A stretch of DNA of 64,000 nt from Streptomyces sp. HUAS YS2 (GCF_033343995.1 NZ_CP137573.1:6357001-6421000); one strand, 5' to 3'. Shown: positions 40,152 to 48,452, counted from the stretch's first letter. Notes: generated by a model from the sequence alone, not told the origin. A program made the numbers and translations.

Positions 40152-40682
40152 TTATATGTCCGGATGTCCGGTCGCCCGGAACGCGGACAGCCGCTGGTAA
40201 GCCGCCAGCCCGTCCGGCACCCACTCCCACTCCCCGAGCCGGGCGGCCAGCTCCTCCTCGGTCAGGAAGGCGTGCCACGCCACCTCCTCCACCTGCGGGT
40301 CCACCGGCAGCTCGCAGCGCACCTCGTACACCGCCGACCACCAGCGCGGAACGCCTTCGGGGGAGCGGTACAGGAACTTGAACAGCGGGACGGGCTGCGG
40401 CAGGCCCGAGACGCCCAGCTCCTCCTCCGCCTCGCGCAGAGCCGCCTCGTCGTAGCTCTCGCCCGCCCCGACGACCCCGCCGACGAACATGTCGTACAGC
40501 GAGGGGAAGACAAGCTTCGTCGCCGTCCGGCGGTGCACGAACACGCGCTCCTCGGCGTCCCTGGCCAGGATGAAGGCACAGCGATGGATCAGGCCCCCCG
40601 CGTACGTCTCGCCGCGTGGGGCCTGTCCGATCACCTCGTCGTTCTCGTCGACGATGTCGAGTACTTCGTCAGCGGCGCTCAT
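40152..40682 (-). CDS. NUDIX hydrolase
   Basis: 176 residues. The Nudix box GGVVGAGESYDEAALREAEEELG (about 67-89) is complete with the REAEEE core that binds Mg. The N-terminal EVLDIVDENDEVIGQAPRGE and FVHRRTATKLVFPSLYDMFVGG resemble Nudix enzymes of the Idi/YfcD type. It hydrolyses a nucleoside diphosphate linked to another moiety; the substrate is not predictable. The ATG at 40682 has GAGGAC upstream. Confidence 0.92.
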   Translation of the reverse strand: MSAADEVLDIVDENDEVIGQAPRGETYAGGLIHRCAFILARDAEERVFVHRRTATKLVFPSLYDMFVGGVVGAGESYDEAALREAEEELGVSGLPQPVPLFKFLYRSPEGVPRWWSAVYEVRCELPVDPQVEEVAWHAFLTEEELAARLGEWEWVPDGLAAYQRLSAFRATGHPDI

Positions 40683-40738
40683 GTCCTCATACTGCCGTCT
40701 TCGGTGGGCACCGGGGTACGACACCCACCGCCCCGCAC

Positions 40739-41503
40739 TCACTGACCCATGACGTACTTCACCGTCGGGCCGGTGGTCCAGCCGCCGTCCACCGCCAGCT
40801 CCGCGCCCGTCACGTACGAGGCTGCGTCGGACAGCAGGAAGACGACCGCGCCGGCGATCTCGTCCGCCTCGCCGACCCGGCCCATGGGCGTGTTCGGGTA
40901 CTTGCCCTCGCCCTTCTCGATGCCGACCGAGGCCGTCATCGGCGTGTACGTCATGCCCGGGTGGACGGAGTTGACGCGGATCTTCGCGGTGCCCAGCTCG
41001 ACCGCCCCGATCTTGGTCAGGCCGCGTACACCCCACTTGGACGCGCCGTAGCCGCCGGTCAGCGCCAGGCCCATGAGGCCGGCGGCCGAGGATATGTTGA
41101 CGATCGAGCCGCCGCCGGCCTCCTTCATCGCCGGGATCGCGGCCTTCATGCCGATGAAGACACCGGTCAGGTTGATGTCGAGGACGCGGCGGAAGGTCTC
41201 GACGGACTCGGTCTCCAGGAAGGCGCCGGTCGCGATGCCGGCGTTGTTCACCAGGCCGTGCAGCCCGCCGAACTCGGCGACGGCGTACGCGACGGCCTCC
41301 GCCCAGCCCTCCTCCGAGGTCACGTCGTGGTGCAGGAAGCGGGCGCGCTCGCCGAGCTCGGCGGCGGTCGCCTTGCCCTCCTCGTCCAGTACGTCGGTGA
41401 TCACGACGTTCGCGCCGGCCGCGACGGCCTGACGGGCGGCCTCGGCGCCCAGGCCGCGGGCGCCGCCGGTGATGAGGACGGTCTTGCCGGAGAGGTCGTT
41501 CAT
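40739..41503 (-). CDS. SDR family oxidoreductase (3-alpha/20-beta-hydroxysteroid dehydrogenase-like)
   Basis: 254-residue classical SDR. Cofactor motif TGGARGLG (about 12-19), NNAG (about 86), catalytic Ser in NISSAAG and YGASKWG (about 153-159) are all present, as is the C-terminal YVTGAELAVDGGWTTGP. It resembles Streptomyces 3-alpha,20-beta-hydroxysteroid dehydrogenase. The ATG overlaps the stop of the upstream TetR gene by four bases (ATGA), so the two are translated together. The flavoprotein dehydrogenase divergent from this unit resembles steroid dehydrogenases, hinting at a sterol or alicyclic substrate. Confidence 0.93.
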   Translation of the reverse strand: MNDLSGKTVLITGGARGLGAEAARQAVAAGANVVITDVLDEEGKATAAELGERARFLHHDVTSEEGWAEAVAYAVAEFGGLHGLVNNAGIATGAFLETESVETFRRVLDINLTGVFIGMKAAIPAMKEAGGGSIVNISSAAGLMGLALTGGYGASKWGVRGLTKIGAVELGTAKIRVNSVHPGMTYTPMTASVGIEKGEGKYPNTPMGRVGEADEIAGAVVFLLSDAASYVTGAELAVDGGWTTGPTVKYVMGQ

Positions 41504-42168
41504 GGAATGTCCTTTCGGGACGTCTCGGTGTCTTCGCCGCTCCGGGGCTGTGCGGCCCGGAGAAGCGCGCTGGTGGTGGCGACGAGGTCCGCGAGGAAGA
41601 GCGCCTCGCCGGTGAGCGGCTCGACGCCGTCGAGGTACTGTCGGGCCCGGTCGGCCATCGCCGCGCCGACGACGGTGAGCGCCAGGTCGAGGCGCTCGAG
41701 CCGCAGCGGCTCCGGCAGAGCGGCCGGCGGTGCGGCCAGGCAGGCCTCGATCCGCTCGAACAGCCGCCAGTAGGGGGTCCCGTCCAGCGTGGGATGAGGG
41801 GTGCGGGTGCGGACCCCGCTCTCGTGGCTGAGCTGGGCGGAGATCCGCAGACAGCGCCGGCCGCGAGCGGTGCGCAGCTCGCTCGCCTCGGCCGTGACCA
41901 GGGTGGTCAGCAGGGCGGGCAGCTCGTCGGGCGCGGCGTCGAGCAGCGGCGCGAGGACTTCGTTCGTACGGAGCTGGCGGCCCGCCATGACGGCGTCGAC
42001 GAGCCCCTCGCGCGAGCCGAAGTGGTACTGCACGGCCGACGGATTGGCCTGGCCGGCCAGTGCGACGACGTCCCTCAGCTGTCCGCCGTGGACCCCCTGG
42101 GCGGCGAAGATCTCCTCCGCCGCTCGGATCAGTTTCTCCCGGGTCTCGGGACCCGACGTCCTTGCCAT
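41500..42168 (-). CDS. TetR family regulator (co-transcribed with SDR)
   Basis: 222 residues starting MARTSGPETREKLIRAAEEIF, with the helix-turn-helix at about 8-52 and a recognition helix block SAVQYHFGSREGLV. The ATG at 42168 is preferred, because GGAG lies just upstream and because in-frame ATGs at 42177 and 42192 fall in the operator palindrome. The C-terminal domain is about 150 residues with no ligand signature. It overlaps the SDR gene and is divergent from the flavoprotein gene. Confidence 0.88.
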   Translation of the reverse strand: MARTSGPETREKLIRAAEEIFAAQGVHGGQLRDVVALAGQANPSAVQYHFGSREGLVDAVMAGRQLRTNEVLAPLLDAAPDELPALLTTLVTAEASELRTARGRRCLRISAQLSHESGVRTRTPHPTLDGTPYWRLFERIEACLAAPPAALPEPLRLERLDLALTVVGAAMADRARQYLDGVEPLTGEALFLADLVATTSALLRAAQPRSGEDTETSRKDIP

Positions 42169-42176
42169 GCGCTCCA

Positions 42177-42197
42177 TTCTAATGCCGAACATTAGAA
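42177..42197. promoter_or_regulatory. operator of the TetR/SDR operon
   Basis: Perfect inverted repeat TTCTAATG-CCGAA-CATTAGAA, 8-bp arms with a 5-base spacer, nine bases upstream of the tetR start. Confidence 0.78.
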
Positions 42198-42232
42198 AGC
42201 GGGAGTGACGTGCACCGGTCCGAACGGTTGAC

Positions 42233-42252
42233 TGGATACAGTGCTGTATCCA
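42233..42252. promoter_or_regulatory. second, unrelated palindrome upstream of the flavoprotein gene
   Basis: TGGATACAG-TG-CTGTATCCA, perfect 9-bp arms, ending two bases before the flavoprotein ATG at 42255 and directly after TTGACT (42228-42233). It shares no similarity with the TetR palindrome 36 bp away, so a different regulator probably binds here. Confidence 0.7.
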
Positions 42253-42254
42253 AG

Positions 42255-43919
42255 ATGCGGTCCATGTCGTACGACGCTGATGTGATCGTCATCGGGGCGG
42301 GCCTCGCCGGCCTCGTCGCCACCGCGGAGCTGGTCGAGGCCGGCCGGAGCGTGATCCTGCTCGACCAGGAGCCCGAACAGTCCCTGGGCGGCCAGGCCCA
42401 CTGGTCCTTCGGCGGGCTGTTCCTCGTCGACTCGCCCGAGCAGCGCCGGATGCGGATCAGGGACAGCCACGCGCTCGCCCTGCAGGACTGGTTCGGCACC
42501 GCCGGCTTCGACCGGGACGAGGACCACTGGCCGCGCCGCTGGGCGGAGGCGTACGTCGACTTCGCGGCCGGCGAGAAGCGCAGCTGGCTGCACGCCCGCG
42601 GAGTGCGCTTCTTCCCCGTGGTCGGCTGGGCCGAGCGCGGCGGGTACGACGCGAACGGGCACGGCAACTCCGTGCCCCGCTTCCACATCACCTGGGGCAC
42701 CGGCCCCGGTCTCGTCGCCCCCTTCGAGTCACGGGTCCGCGAGGGCGTCGCCCGAGGCCTGGTGACGTTCCGCTTCCGGCACCGGGTGACCGGCCTCGGC
42801 CGCACCGCGGGCGGCGTGGACACCGTCACCGGCGACGTCCTCGCGCCCTCCGACGCGGAGCGCGGCACCGCCAGCAGCCGCGAGGTCACCGGCTCCTTCG
42901 AGCTGCGCGCCCAGGCGGTGATCGTCACCTCCGGCGGCATCGGCGGCAATCACGACCTGGTGCGCAAGCAGTGGCCCGAGCGGCTCGGCACCCCGCCCGC
43001 CCGGATGCTCTCCGGCGTCCCCGCGCACGTCGACGGACTGATGCTCGGCATCGCCGAGGACGCCGGCGCCCACCACATCAACCGCGACCGGATGTGGCAC
43101 TACACCGAGGGCATCGAGAACTGGAACCCCATCTGGGCCCGGCACGGCATCCGCATCCTGCCTGGCCCGTCGTCCCTGTGGTTCGACGCCCGCGGCCGGC
43201 GCCTCCCGGTCCCTCTCTTCCCCGGCTTCGACACCCTCGGCACCCTCGAGCACATCATGCGCACCGGCCACGACCACACCTGGTTCGTGCTCGACAAGCG
43301 CATCATCGGCAAGGAGTTCGCGCTCTCCGGCTCCGAGCAGAACCCCGACCTGACCGGGAAGTCCGTCCGCGACGTGCTCGGCCGTGCCCGCGCCGACGTC
43401 CCCGGCCCGGTCCAGGCGTTCATGGACCACGGCGTCGACTTCGTCGTCGAGAACGACCTGTCCGCCCTCGTCCGGGGCATGAACGCGCTCACCGACGAGC
43501 CGCTCATCGACGAGGCGGAGCTGCGCCGCGAGATCGTCGCCAGGGACCGCGAGATCGCCAACCCCTTCACCAAGGACCTCCAGGTCACGGCGATCCGCGG
43601 GGCCCGCAGGTACCTCGGCGACAAGCTCATCCGCACCGCGGCCCCGCACCGGCTCCTCGATCCCGCGGCCGGCCCGCTGATCGCCGTGCGGCTCAACATC
43701 CTCACCCGCAAGTCCCTCGGCGGCCTGGAGACGGACCTGGACTCGCGGGTGCTCAAGGAGGGCGGCGAGGTCCTGGAGGGCGTGTACGCGGCGGGCGAGG
43801 CGGCCGGCTTCGGCGGCGGAGGCGTGCACGGCTACCGCTCCCTGGAGGGCACCTTCCTCGGTGGCTGCATCTTCTCGGGCCGCGCGGCCGGGCGGGCGGC
43901 GGCGCGGGCGGTGGGGTAG
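42255..43919 (+). CDS. FAD-binding dehydrogenase (3-ketosteroid dehydrogenase/fumarate reductase fold)
   Basis: 554 residues. The dinucleotide motif VIVIGAGLAGLVATAEL (about 10-26) is followed by LLDQEPEQSLGGQAHWSFGGLFLV and, at the C-terminus, YAAGEAAGFGGGGVHGYRSLEGTFLGGCIFSG, which closes the FAD site. Family members include KstD-like and Rv0785-type dehydrogenases. It is likely to introduce a double bond next to a carbonyl in an alicyclic substrate. The start is ATG 42255 or 42264; neither has a clear ribosome site, and the palindrome ends just upstream. It is divergent from TetR/SDR, which may act on the same substrate. Confidence 0.92.
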   Translation: MRSMSYDADVIVIGAGLAGLVATAELVEAGRSVILLDQEPEQSLGGQAHWSFGGLFLVDSPEQRRMRIRDSHALALQDWFGTAGFDRDEDHWPRRWAEAYVDFAAGEKRSWLHARGVRFFPVVGWAERGGYDANGHGNSVPRFHITWGTGPGLVAPFESRVREGVARGLVTFRFRHRVTGLGRTAGGVDTVTGDVLAPSDAERGTASSREVTGSFELRAQAVIVTSGGIGGNHDLVRKQWPERLGTPPARMLSGVPAHVDGLMLGIAEDAGAHHINRDRMWHYTEGIENWNPIWARHGIRILPGPSSLWFDARGRRLPVPLFPGFDTLGTLEHIMRTGHDHTWFVLDKRIIGKEFALSGSEQNPDLTGKSVRDVLGRARADVPGPVQAFMDHGVDFVVENDLSALVRGMNALTDEPLIDEAELRREIVARDREIANPFTKDLQVTAIRGARRYLGDKLIRTAAPHRLLDPAAGPLIAVRLNILTRKSLGGLETDLDSRVLKEGGEVLEGVYAAGEAAGFGGGGVHGYRSLEGTFLGGCIFSGRAAGRAAARAVG

Positions 43920-44058
43920 CCGCCGCGCCGAGCCGGTCGGGCAGACGGCGCCGGCTCCGCCGGGCGGCGTGCCGGATGTGCCCCACTCGGGCGTGTCTCG
44001 CGCCGCGTGCGGAGTGTTCAGCGGCGGTGCCGGGGGGTCGCGGCCATAGTGCGGTGCC

Positions 44059-45321
44059 ATGACAGCCACCCCCTTCCGTACGCGTCCGCGCGCCCGCGCG
44101 CGGGCCCGTACGGCGCTCCTCTGCGCCGCCCTCCTCGCCGCCACGATCCAGACCGCCTCCGCCGCCGCACCCGCGTCCGTCGAAGGACCCGGCGGGCCCG
44201 GCGGACACGGCGGACGCGCCTGCGAGCGGACCCGGGGCCCGCTCGACGGCGAGGCCCGTCAGGTCCGCGACATCACCCAGAGGGCCAAGGACGAGCTCAA
44301 GCTGAACTCCGTGGAAGTGAAGGTCACCGTCGACGGGCGCGAAGTCCTCACCGACGCGCTCGGCGAGTCCATGACGGGGGTCCCGGCCGAACCGGACATG
44401 CACTTCCGCGCCGGCTCCGTGGCCTTCGCCCACATCGGCACGGTGCTCCTCCAGCTGGTCGAGGAGCGGAAGGTGCGCCTCGACGACACCGTCGAGCGCT
44501 GGCTGCCCGACGTGCCCGACGCCGAGAACATCACGCTGCGGATGCTGGCCACCAACACCACCGGGCTGCACGACTACGTCACCGACCCGGCGTTCCTCAC
44601 CGAACTGACGGCGCACCCGTTCCGCCACTGGACCCCGCAGGACCTGCTCGCCTACCCCTACAGCCACCCGTTCTGGTACGCGCCGGGCACCAACTGGAGC
44701 TACTCCCACGCCAACTACCTGCTCCTGTCCGAGGCGCTGGAGAAGATCACCGGCACCCGGATCGACGAGCTGATGAAGCAGCGGGTCACCGGCCCGCTGG
44801 GGATGCGCAACACGCAGAACAACTTCACCCCCGACATCCCGGCGCCGGCGCTGCACGCGTTCACCTCGGACCGGGGCATCTACGAGGAGTCCACCTTCTG
44901 GAACCCGTCGTGGACCACCGCGCCCGGCGCGGTCATCACGACCCACATCTGCGACCTGGCCCGCTCGGCGCAGGCCATCGGCAGCGGCGAGCTGCTCTCG
45001 CCCCGCTCGTACCGCACCCTGCTGAACCCGGGCACGGTCGGCCTGGGCACGCCGACCGCCACCTGTCCCGCGTCGATCTGTCTGAAGCAGACCGAGCAGG
45101 CGCACTTCGGTCTCGGCGTCATCGTGGTCAACGGCTGGGTGGTCCAGAACCCGTCGTTCTCGGGCTACGGGGCGATCCAGGCGTACCTGCCGTCCGACCG
45201 CCTGGCCATCGCGGTCTCCGCCACCAAGACCGCGGACGCGCCCGAGGGCAACATGGCCGAGGAGGTGGCCGAGCGCATCGCGGCGGCCCTCGCCCCGGAC
45301 ACCCCGCTCGCGATCACCTGA
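44059..45321 (+). CDS. secreted beta-lactamase/serine-hydrolase fold protein with degenerate active site
   Basis: 420 residues. A signal peptide follows an arginine-rich start (ALLCAALLAATIQTASA). The rest aligns with class C-type serine hydrolases and D-Ala-D-Ala carboxypeptidases: FRAGSVAF, LLQLVEERKVRLDDTVERWLP, TTGLHDY, WYAPGTNWSYSHANYLLLSEALEKITG. The catalytic motifs are altered: SxxK reads S120-V-A-F123, YxN reads Y215-S-H217, and the third motif (normally HxG) reads QNPSFSGY. I checked the SxxF codons in the DNA. Transpeptidase or lactamase activity is therefore doubtful. It may bind peptidoglycan or a ligand. It is convergent with the gluconate permease and ends at a perfect hairpin. 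Confidence 0.85.
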   Translation: MTATPFRTRPRARARARTALLCAALLAATIQTASAAAPASVEGPGGPGGHGGRACERTRGPLDGEARQVRDITQRAKDELKLNSVEVKVTVDGREVLTDALGESMTGVPAEPDMHFRAGSVAFAHIGTVLLQLVEERKVRLDDTVERWLPDVPDAENITLRMLATNTTGLHDYVTDPAFLTELTAHPFRHWTPQDLLAYPYSHPFWYAPGTNWSYSHANYLLLSEALEKITGTRIDELMKQRVTGPLGMRNTQNNFTPDIPAPALHAFTSDRGIYEESTFWNPSWTTAPGAVITTHICDLARSAQAIGSGELLSPRSYRTLLNPGTVGLGTPTATCPASICLKQTEQAHFGLGVIVVNGWVVQNPSFSGYGAIQAYLPSDRLAIAVSATKTADAPEGNMAEEVAERIAAALAPDTPLAIT

Positions 45322-45328
45322 CGCACGA

Positions 45329-45370
45329 AGGGCCGTGCGCGGTCGACAGATGTCGACCGCGCACGGCCCT
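45329..45370. terminator. bidirectional terminator between serine-hydrolase-like gene and gntP
   Basis: 20-bp perfect inverted arms (45329-45348 and 45351-45370) with a two-base centre, between the convergent stops at 45321 and 45414. Confidence 0.85.
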
Positions 45371-45413
45371 CCCGCTACGGCGTGGACGCCCTACGTCACG
45401 CGCGTCACGGGCG

Positions 45414-46811
45414 TCACAACACCAGCGACAGCAGCAGCACGAAGACGATGCCCACGACCGAGATGATCGTCTCCATCACCGACCAGGTCTTGATCGTCTG
45501 ACCCACGCTCAGCCCGAAGTACTCCTTCACCAGCCAGAAACCGGCGTCGTTCACATGGCTGAAGAAGAGCGAACCCGCGCCGATGGCGAGCACCAGCAGC
45601 GACGTCTCCGTGGTGCTCATGCCCTCGGCCAGCGGGGCCACCAGGCCGGCGGCGGAGATCGTCGCCACCGTGGCGGAGCCGGTCGCGAGCCGGATCGCGA
45701 CCGCGATCAGCCAGGCGAGCAGCAGCGCGGGGATCGACCAGTTCTCGGAGAATTCCAGGATCATCTGGCCCACGCCGATGTCGATCAGGGTCTGCTTGAA
45801 GCCGCCGCCTGCGCCGACGATCAGCAGCACGCCCGCGATCGGGGCGAGCGACTTCTCGACCGTCGAGGAGAGCCGCTCCTTGGTGAAACCGGCCGCGCGG
45901 CCAAGGGTGAACATGCCCAGGATCACGGCGGCCAGCAGCGCGATGAGCGGTGCGCCGATGACGTCCGTGACCTTCTGGACCGCGTTCTCCGGGTCGTCCA
46001 CGACGATGTCGACGAGCGCCTTGACCAGCATCAGGACGACGGGCAGCAGCACCGTGGCGACGGTGGCGGCGAAGCCGGGGCGCTTCTCCAGGTCCTCCGA
46101 CGGACGCTGCGGGATCATGGTCTCGGGAGCGTGGACGTCGACCCAGCGGGCGGCGTACCGGGAGAACAGCGGACCCGCGATGATCACGGTGGGTATGGCG
46201 ATCAGCAGGCCGAGGGCCAGCGTGACGCCGAGGTTCGCGCCGAGCGCGTCGATGGCGACCAGCGGGCCGGGGTGCGGCGGGATCAGACCGTGCATCACCG
46301 ACAGTCCGGCCAGGGCCGGGATGCCGATCCGCATGAGCGAGTAGTTGCCGCGCTTGGCCACCAGCAGCACCACCGGGATCAACAGCACGATGCCGACCTC
46401 GAAGAACAGCGGCAGACCGATCACCGAGGCGATGAGCACCATCGCCCACGGCATGCCCCGGCCGCTGAACCTGGCCAGGATCGTGTCGACGATCTGGTCC
46501 GCGCCGCCGGAGTCGGCGAGCAGCTTGCCGAGGATCGCACCGAGCGCGATCAGCACGCCGACGCTCGCCACCGTCTTGCCCAGACCCGTGGTGAACGAGT
46601 CGATGGTCGCCCCGAGCGGCGCCCCGGCGAACGCGCCGAGCGCCAGCGAGCCGATGGTCAGCGCCAGGAAGGCGTGCAACTTGAACTTGGTGATGAGCAG
46701 GACGATGACGGCGATGCCGGCGAGCACGGCGATGCCGAGCTGGGCGTTGCCGGCCGAGGTGATCGGCTCGGTCGCGTCCGCTGCCAGCATCTCGACGCTG
46801 AGTCTGGTCAC
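45414..46811 (-). CDS. gntP: gluconate:H+ symporter
   Basis: 465-residue GntP-family permease with about twelve to fourteen hydrophobic segments. Family blocks are LIALGAILGKLLADSGGADQIV (about 87-108), PLFFEVGIVLLIPVV (about 133), HGLIPPHPGPL (about 173), VGAGGGFKQTLIDIGVG (about 335) and SHVNDAGFWLVKEYFG (about 418). It imports gluconate with protons. The start is GTG at 46811 with AAGGA upstream. It follows gntK on the same strand across an 81-base gap containing a strong hairpin. In Streptomyces the gnt genes are repressed by GntR, encoded divergently at 47562. Confidence 0.96.
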   Translation of the reverse strand: MTRLSVEMLAADATEPITSAGNAQLGIAVLAGIAVIVLLITKFKLHAFLALTIGSLALGAFAGAPLGATIDSFTTGLGKTVASVGVLIALGAILGKLLADSGGADQIVDTILARFSGRGMPWAMVLIASVIGLPLFFEVGIVLLIPVVLLVAKRGNYSLMRIGIPALAGLSVMHGLIPPHPGPLVAIDALGANLGVTLALGLLIAIPTVIIAGPLFSRYAARWVDVHAPETMIPQRPSEDLEKRPGFAATVATVLLPVVLMLVKALVDIVVDDPENAVQKVTDVIGAPLIALLAAVILGMFTLGRAAGFTKERLSSTVEKSLAPIAGVLLIVGAGGGFKQTLIDIGVGQMILEFSENWSIPALLLAWLIAVAIRLATGSATVATISAAGLVAPLAEGMSTTETSLLVLAIGAGSLFFSHVNDAGFWLVKEYFGLSVGQTIKTWSVMETIISVVGIVFVLLLSLVL

Positions 46812-46849
46812 GGGGTTCCTTAGGGAGGAAGGGGAGAGGAGGGGGAGGG

Positions 46850-46879
46850 GCGCGCCGCCCCGGGGGACGGGCGGCGCGC
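46850..46879 (-). promoter_or_regulatory. intergenic hairpin between gntK and gntP
   Basis: GCGCGCCGCCC and its complement form 11-bp arms (46850-46860, 46869-46879) with an 8-base loop. It is followed, in the transcribed direction, by a purine-rich tract and the gntP ribosome site. It probably lowers read-through or stabilises the upstream mRNA. Confidence 0.55.
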
Positions 46880-46892
46880 GTGGGGACGGGGG

Positions 46893-47417
46893 TCAGACGA
46901 CGAGCCGGCGCAGCGCGGCGACGGCCCGCTCGGTGATCTCCTCGGGGGAACCGGAGACGTCGACGGCGACACCGGCCTCGTCGTCCTGCAGCGGCTGCAG
47001 GGCGGCGAACTGGGAGTCGAGCAGCGCGGTCGGCATGAAGTGCCCCTTGCGCGCCGCCATCCGCTCCTCGATCAGCGCCCGGTCGCCGGTCAGATGCAGG
47101 AACACCACCCCGGGCGCGGCCGCCCGCAGCCGGTCCCGGTAGATCCGCTTCAGCGCGGAGCTGCTCACCACCCCGCCGAGCCCGTCCCGGGTGTGTGCCC
47201 ACCGCCCGATCGCGTCGAGCCAGGGAGCGCGGTCGCTGTCGTCCAGGGGGATGCCGGCCGACATCTTGGCCACGTTGGCCTCGGGGTGGAAGTCGTCGCC
47301 CTCGGCGTACGGGACGCCGAGCGCTTCGGCCACCAGCGGACCGATGGTGGTCTTGCCGGTGCCCGCGACGCCCATCACGACGACGACCCGGTGGATCGTG
47401 CGAGAGGTGGTGCTCAT
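46893..47417 (-). CDS. gntK: gluconokinase
   Basis: 174 residues, the usual length. The P-loop GVAGTGKTT is at about 16-24. EGDDFHPEANVAKMSAGIPLDDSDRAPWL (about 39-67) is diagnostic of gluconate kinases, as are VSSSALKRIYRDRLR and KGHFMPTALLDSQFAALQ. It phosphorylates gluconate to 6-phosphogluconate for the pentose phosphate pathway. First gene of the gnt operon. The ATG at 47417 lies about 65 bases from the inverted-repeat region shared with gntR. Confidence 0.96.
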   Translation of the reverse strand: MSTTSRTIHRVVVVMGVAGTGKTTIGPLVAEALGVPYAEGDDFHPEANVAKMSAGIPLDDSDRAPWLDAIGRWAHTRDGLGGVVSSSALKRIYRDRLRAAAPGVVFLHLTGDRALIEERMAARKGHFMPTALLDSQFAALQPLQDDEAGVAVDVSGSPEEITERAVAALRRLVV

Positions 47418-47482
47418 GGGGTGCCTCGCGTTCTTCGCTGTCTTCGTCGACAGATTTCCGTCGCGCTCATGAAACCCATTGG

Positions 47483-47521
47483 GTACGACGTATTCAAGTG
47501 TGTGTGACATAAAAGTCGTAC
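47483..47521. promoter_or_regulatory. gnt operator region: long-spaced inverted repeat
   Basis: GTACGAC (47483-47489) and GTCGTAC (47515-47521) are perfect 7-bp arms 25 bases apart in the gntK/gntR divergent region. The region between is AT-rich (TATTCAAGTGTGTGTGACATAAAA). Probably two half-sites or two GntR boxes controlling both promoters. Confidence 0.5.
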
Positions 47522-47524
47522 TTT

Positions 47525-47554
47525 TTGTTCCCGGCTCGCGCGCGACCGTAGGCT
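47525..47554 (+). promoter_or_regulatory. leaderless promoter of gntR
   Basis: TTGTTC (47525-47530) and TAGGCT (47549-47554) with an 18-base spacer. The -10 box ends seven bases before the ATG, placing the transcript start on or next to the A of the start codon. The -35 abuts the inverted repeat. Confidence 0.6.
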
Positions 47555-47561
47555 GAGCCCC

Positions 47562-48263
47562 ATGACGACACCGGCCCCGGGGCTCCACCCGCAGGTTCTG
47601 GCCACACTGGGCCTCGCCATCACGGCCGGTGAGTACCCGCCCGGCAGCGTGCTCCGCACCGACGAGCTCGCCCAGCGCTTCGACGTCTCGCGGACCGTGA
47701 TCCGCGAGGTGGTGCGCGTCCTGGAGTCCATGCACCTCGTCGAGTCCCGCCGCCGGGTCGGCGTGATCGTCCAGCCGACCGAGGCCTGGAACGTGTACGA
47801 CCCCCAGGTCATCCGCTGGCGGCTGGCCGGCGCCGACCGGCCCCGCCAGCTCCGCTCGCTCACCGTGCTGCGCTCCGCGGTCGAACCCGTCGCCGCAGGG
47901 CTCGCGGCTCTCCACGCCACCCCCGAGCAGTGCCGCGAACTCACCGAGCAGGCCCTCGGTATGGTCGCCACCTCGCGCGGGCGCCAGCTGGAGGCGTACC
48001 TGGTGCACGACGTCGCCTTCCACCGCGTCGTGCTCAACGCCTCCGGCAACGAGATGTTCGCCCGGCTCGGCGACGTCGTCGCGGAGGTCCTCACCGGCCG
48101 CACCCACCACCACGTGATGTTCGAGGACCCGGACCCCGCCGCCGTCACCCTCCACGTCCAGGTCGCCGAGGCCGTACGCGAGAAGGACGCCGAACGGGCC
48201 GAGCGACTCACCCGCGAGATCGCCGTCGGGGCGCTCAAGGAACTGGACGTCCTCGCTCCGTAG
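47562..48263 (+). CDS. gntR: gluconate operon repressor, GntR/FadR (FCD) family
   Basis: 233 residues. The N-terminal winged helix (about 10-75, VLRTDELAQRFDVSRTVIREVVRVLESMHLVESRRRVG) is followed by an all-helical FCD effector domain with metal-ligand histidines (HDVAFHRVVL and, later, THHHVMF). In Streptomyces the cognate repressor responds to gluconate or 6-phosphogluconate. It is divergent from gntK-gntP. The mRNA is predicted leaderless. Confidence 0.94.
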   Translation: MTTPAPGLHPQVLATLGLAITAGEYPPGSVLRTDELAQRFDVSRTVIREVVRVLESMHLVESRRRVGVIVQPTEAWNVYDPQVIRWRLAGADRPRQLRSLTVLRSAVEPVAAGLAALHATPEQCRELTEQALGMVATSRGRQLEAYLVHDVAFHRVVLNASGNEMFARLGDVVAEVLTGRTHHHVMFEDPDPAAVTLHVQVAEAVREKDAERAERLTREIAVGALKELDVLAP

Positions 48264-48324
48264 GCGCGCCGACGACTTCTCGCTACCTCTGCGTAACCTC
48301 AGAACTCGCTCAAATATGGGCGTT

Positions 48325-48350
48325 CAGTGAGTTTGCTCACTGTCAGTGAG
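48325..48350. promoter_or_regulatory. three CAGTGAG half-sites upstream of the amino-acid permease
   Basis: CAGTGAG (48325-48331), its complement CTCACTG (48336-48342) after TTTG, and another CAGTGAG (48344-48350). It is a compact operator candidate about 100 bases before the permease start, with the AT-rich CAAATATGG immediately upstream. Confidence 0.6.
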
Positions 48351-48452
48351 GCGTGTCTGCCCTGACGATGTGCGCTGGCCGCACCGAGGGACGACCTCCG
48401 TCGGGCGGCCGGGTACGCACAGACCCTCCCCCTCACGAAGGCGAACAACTCC

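Noticed and set aside
44059..45321. Functional beta-lactamase or carboxypeptidase
   Set aside because: The SxxK lysine, the YxN asparagine and the third motif are all replaced.
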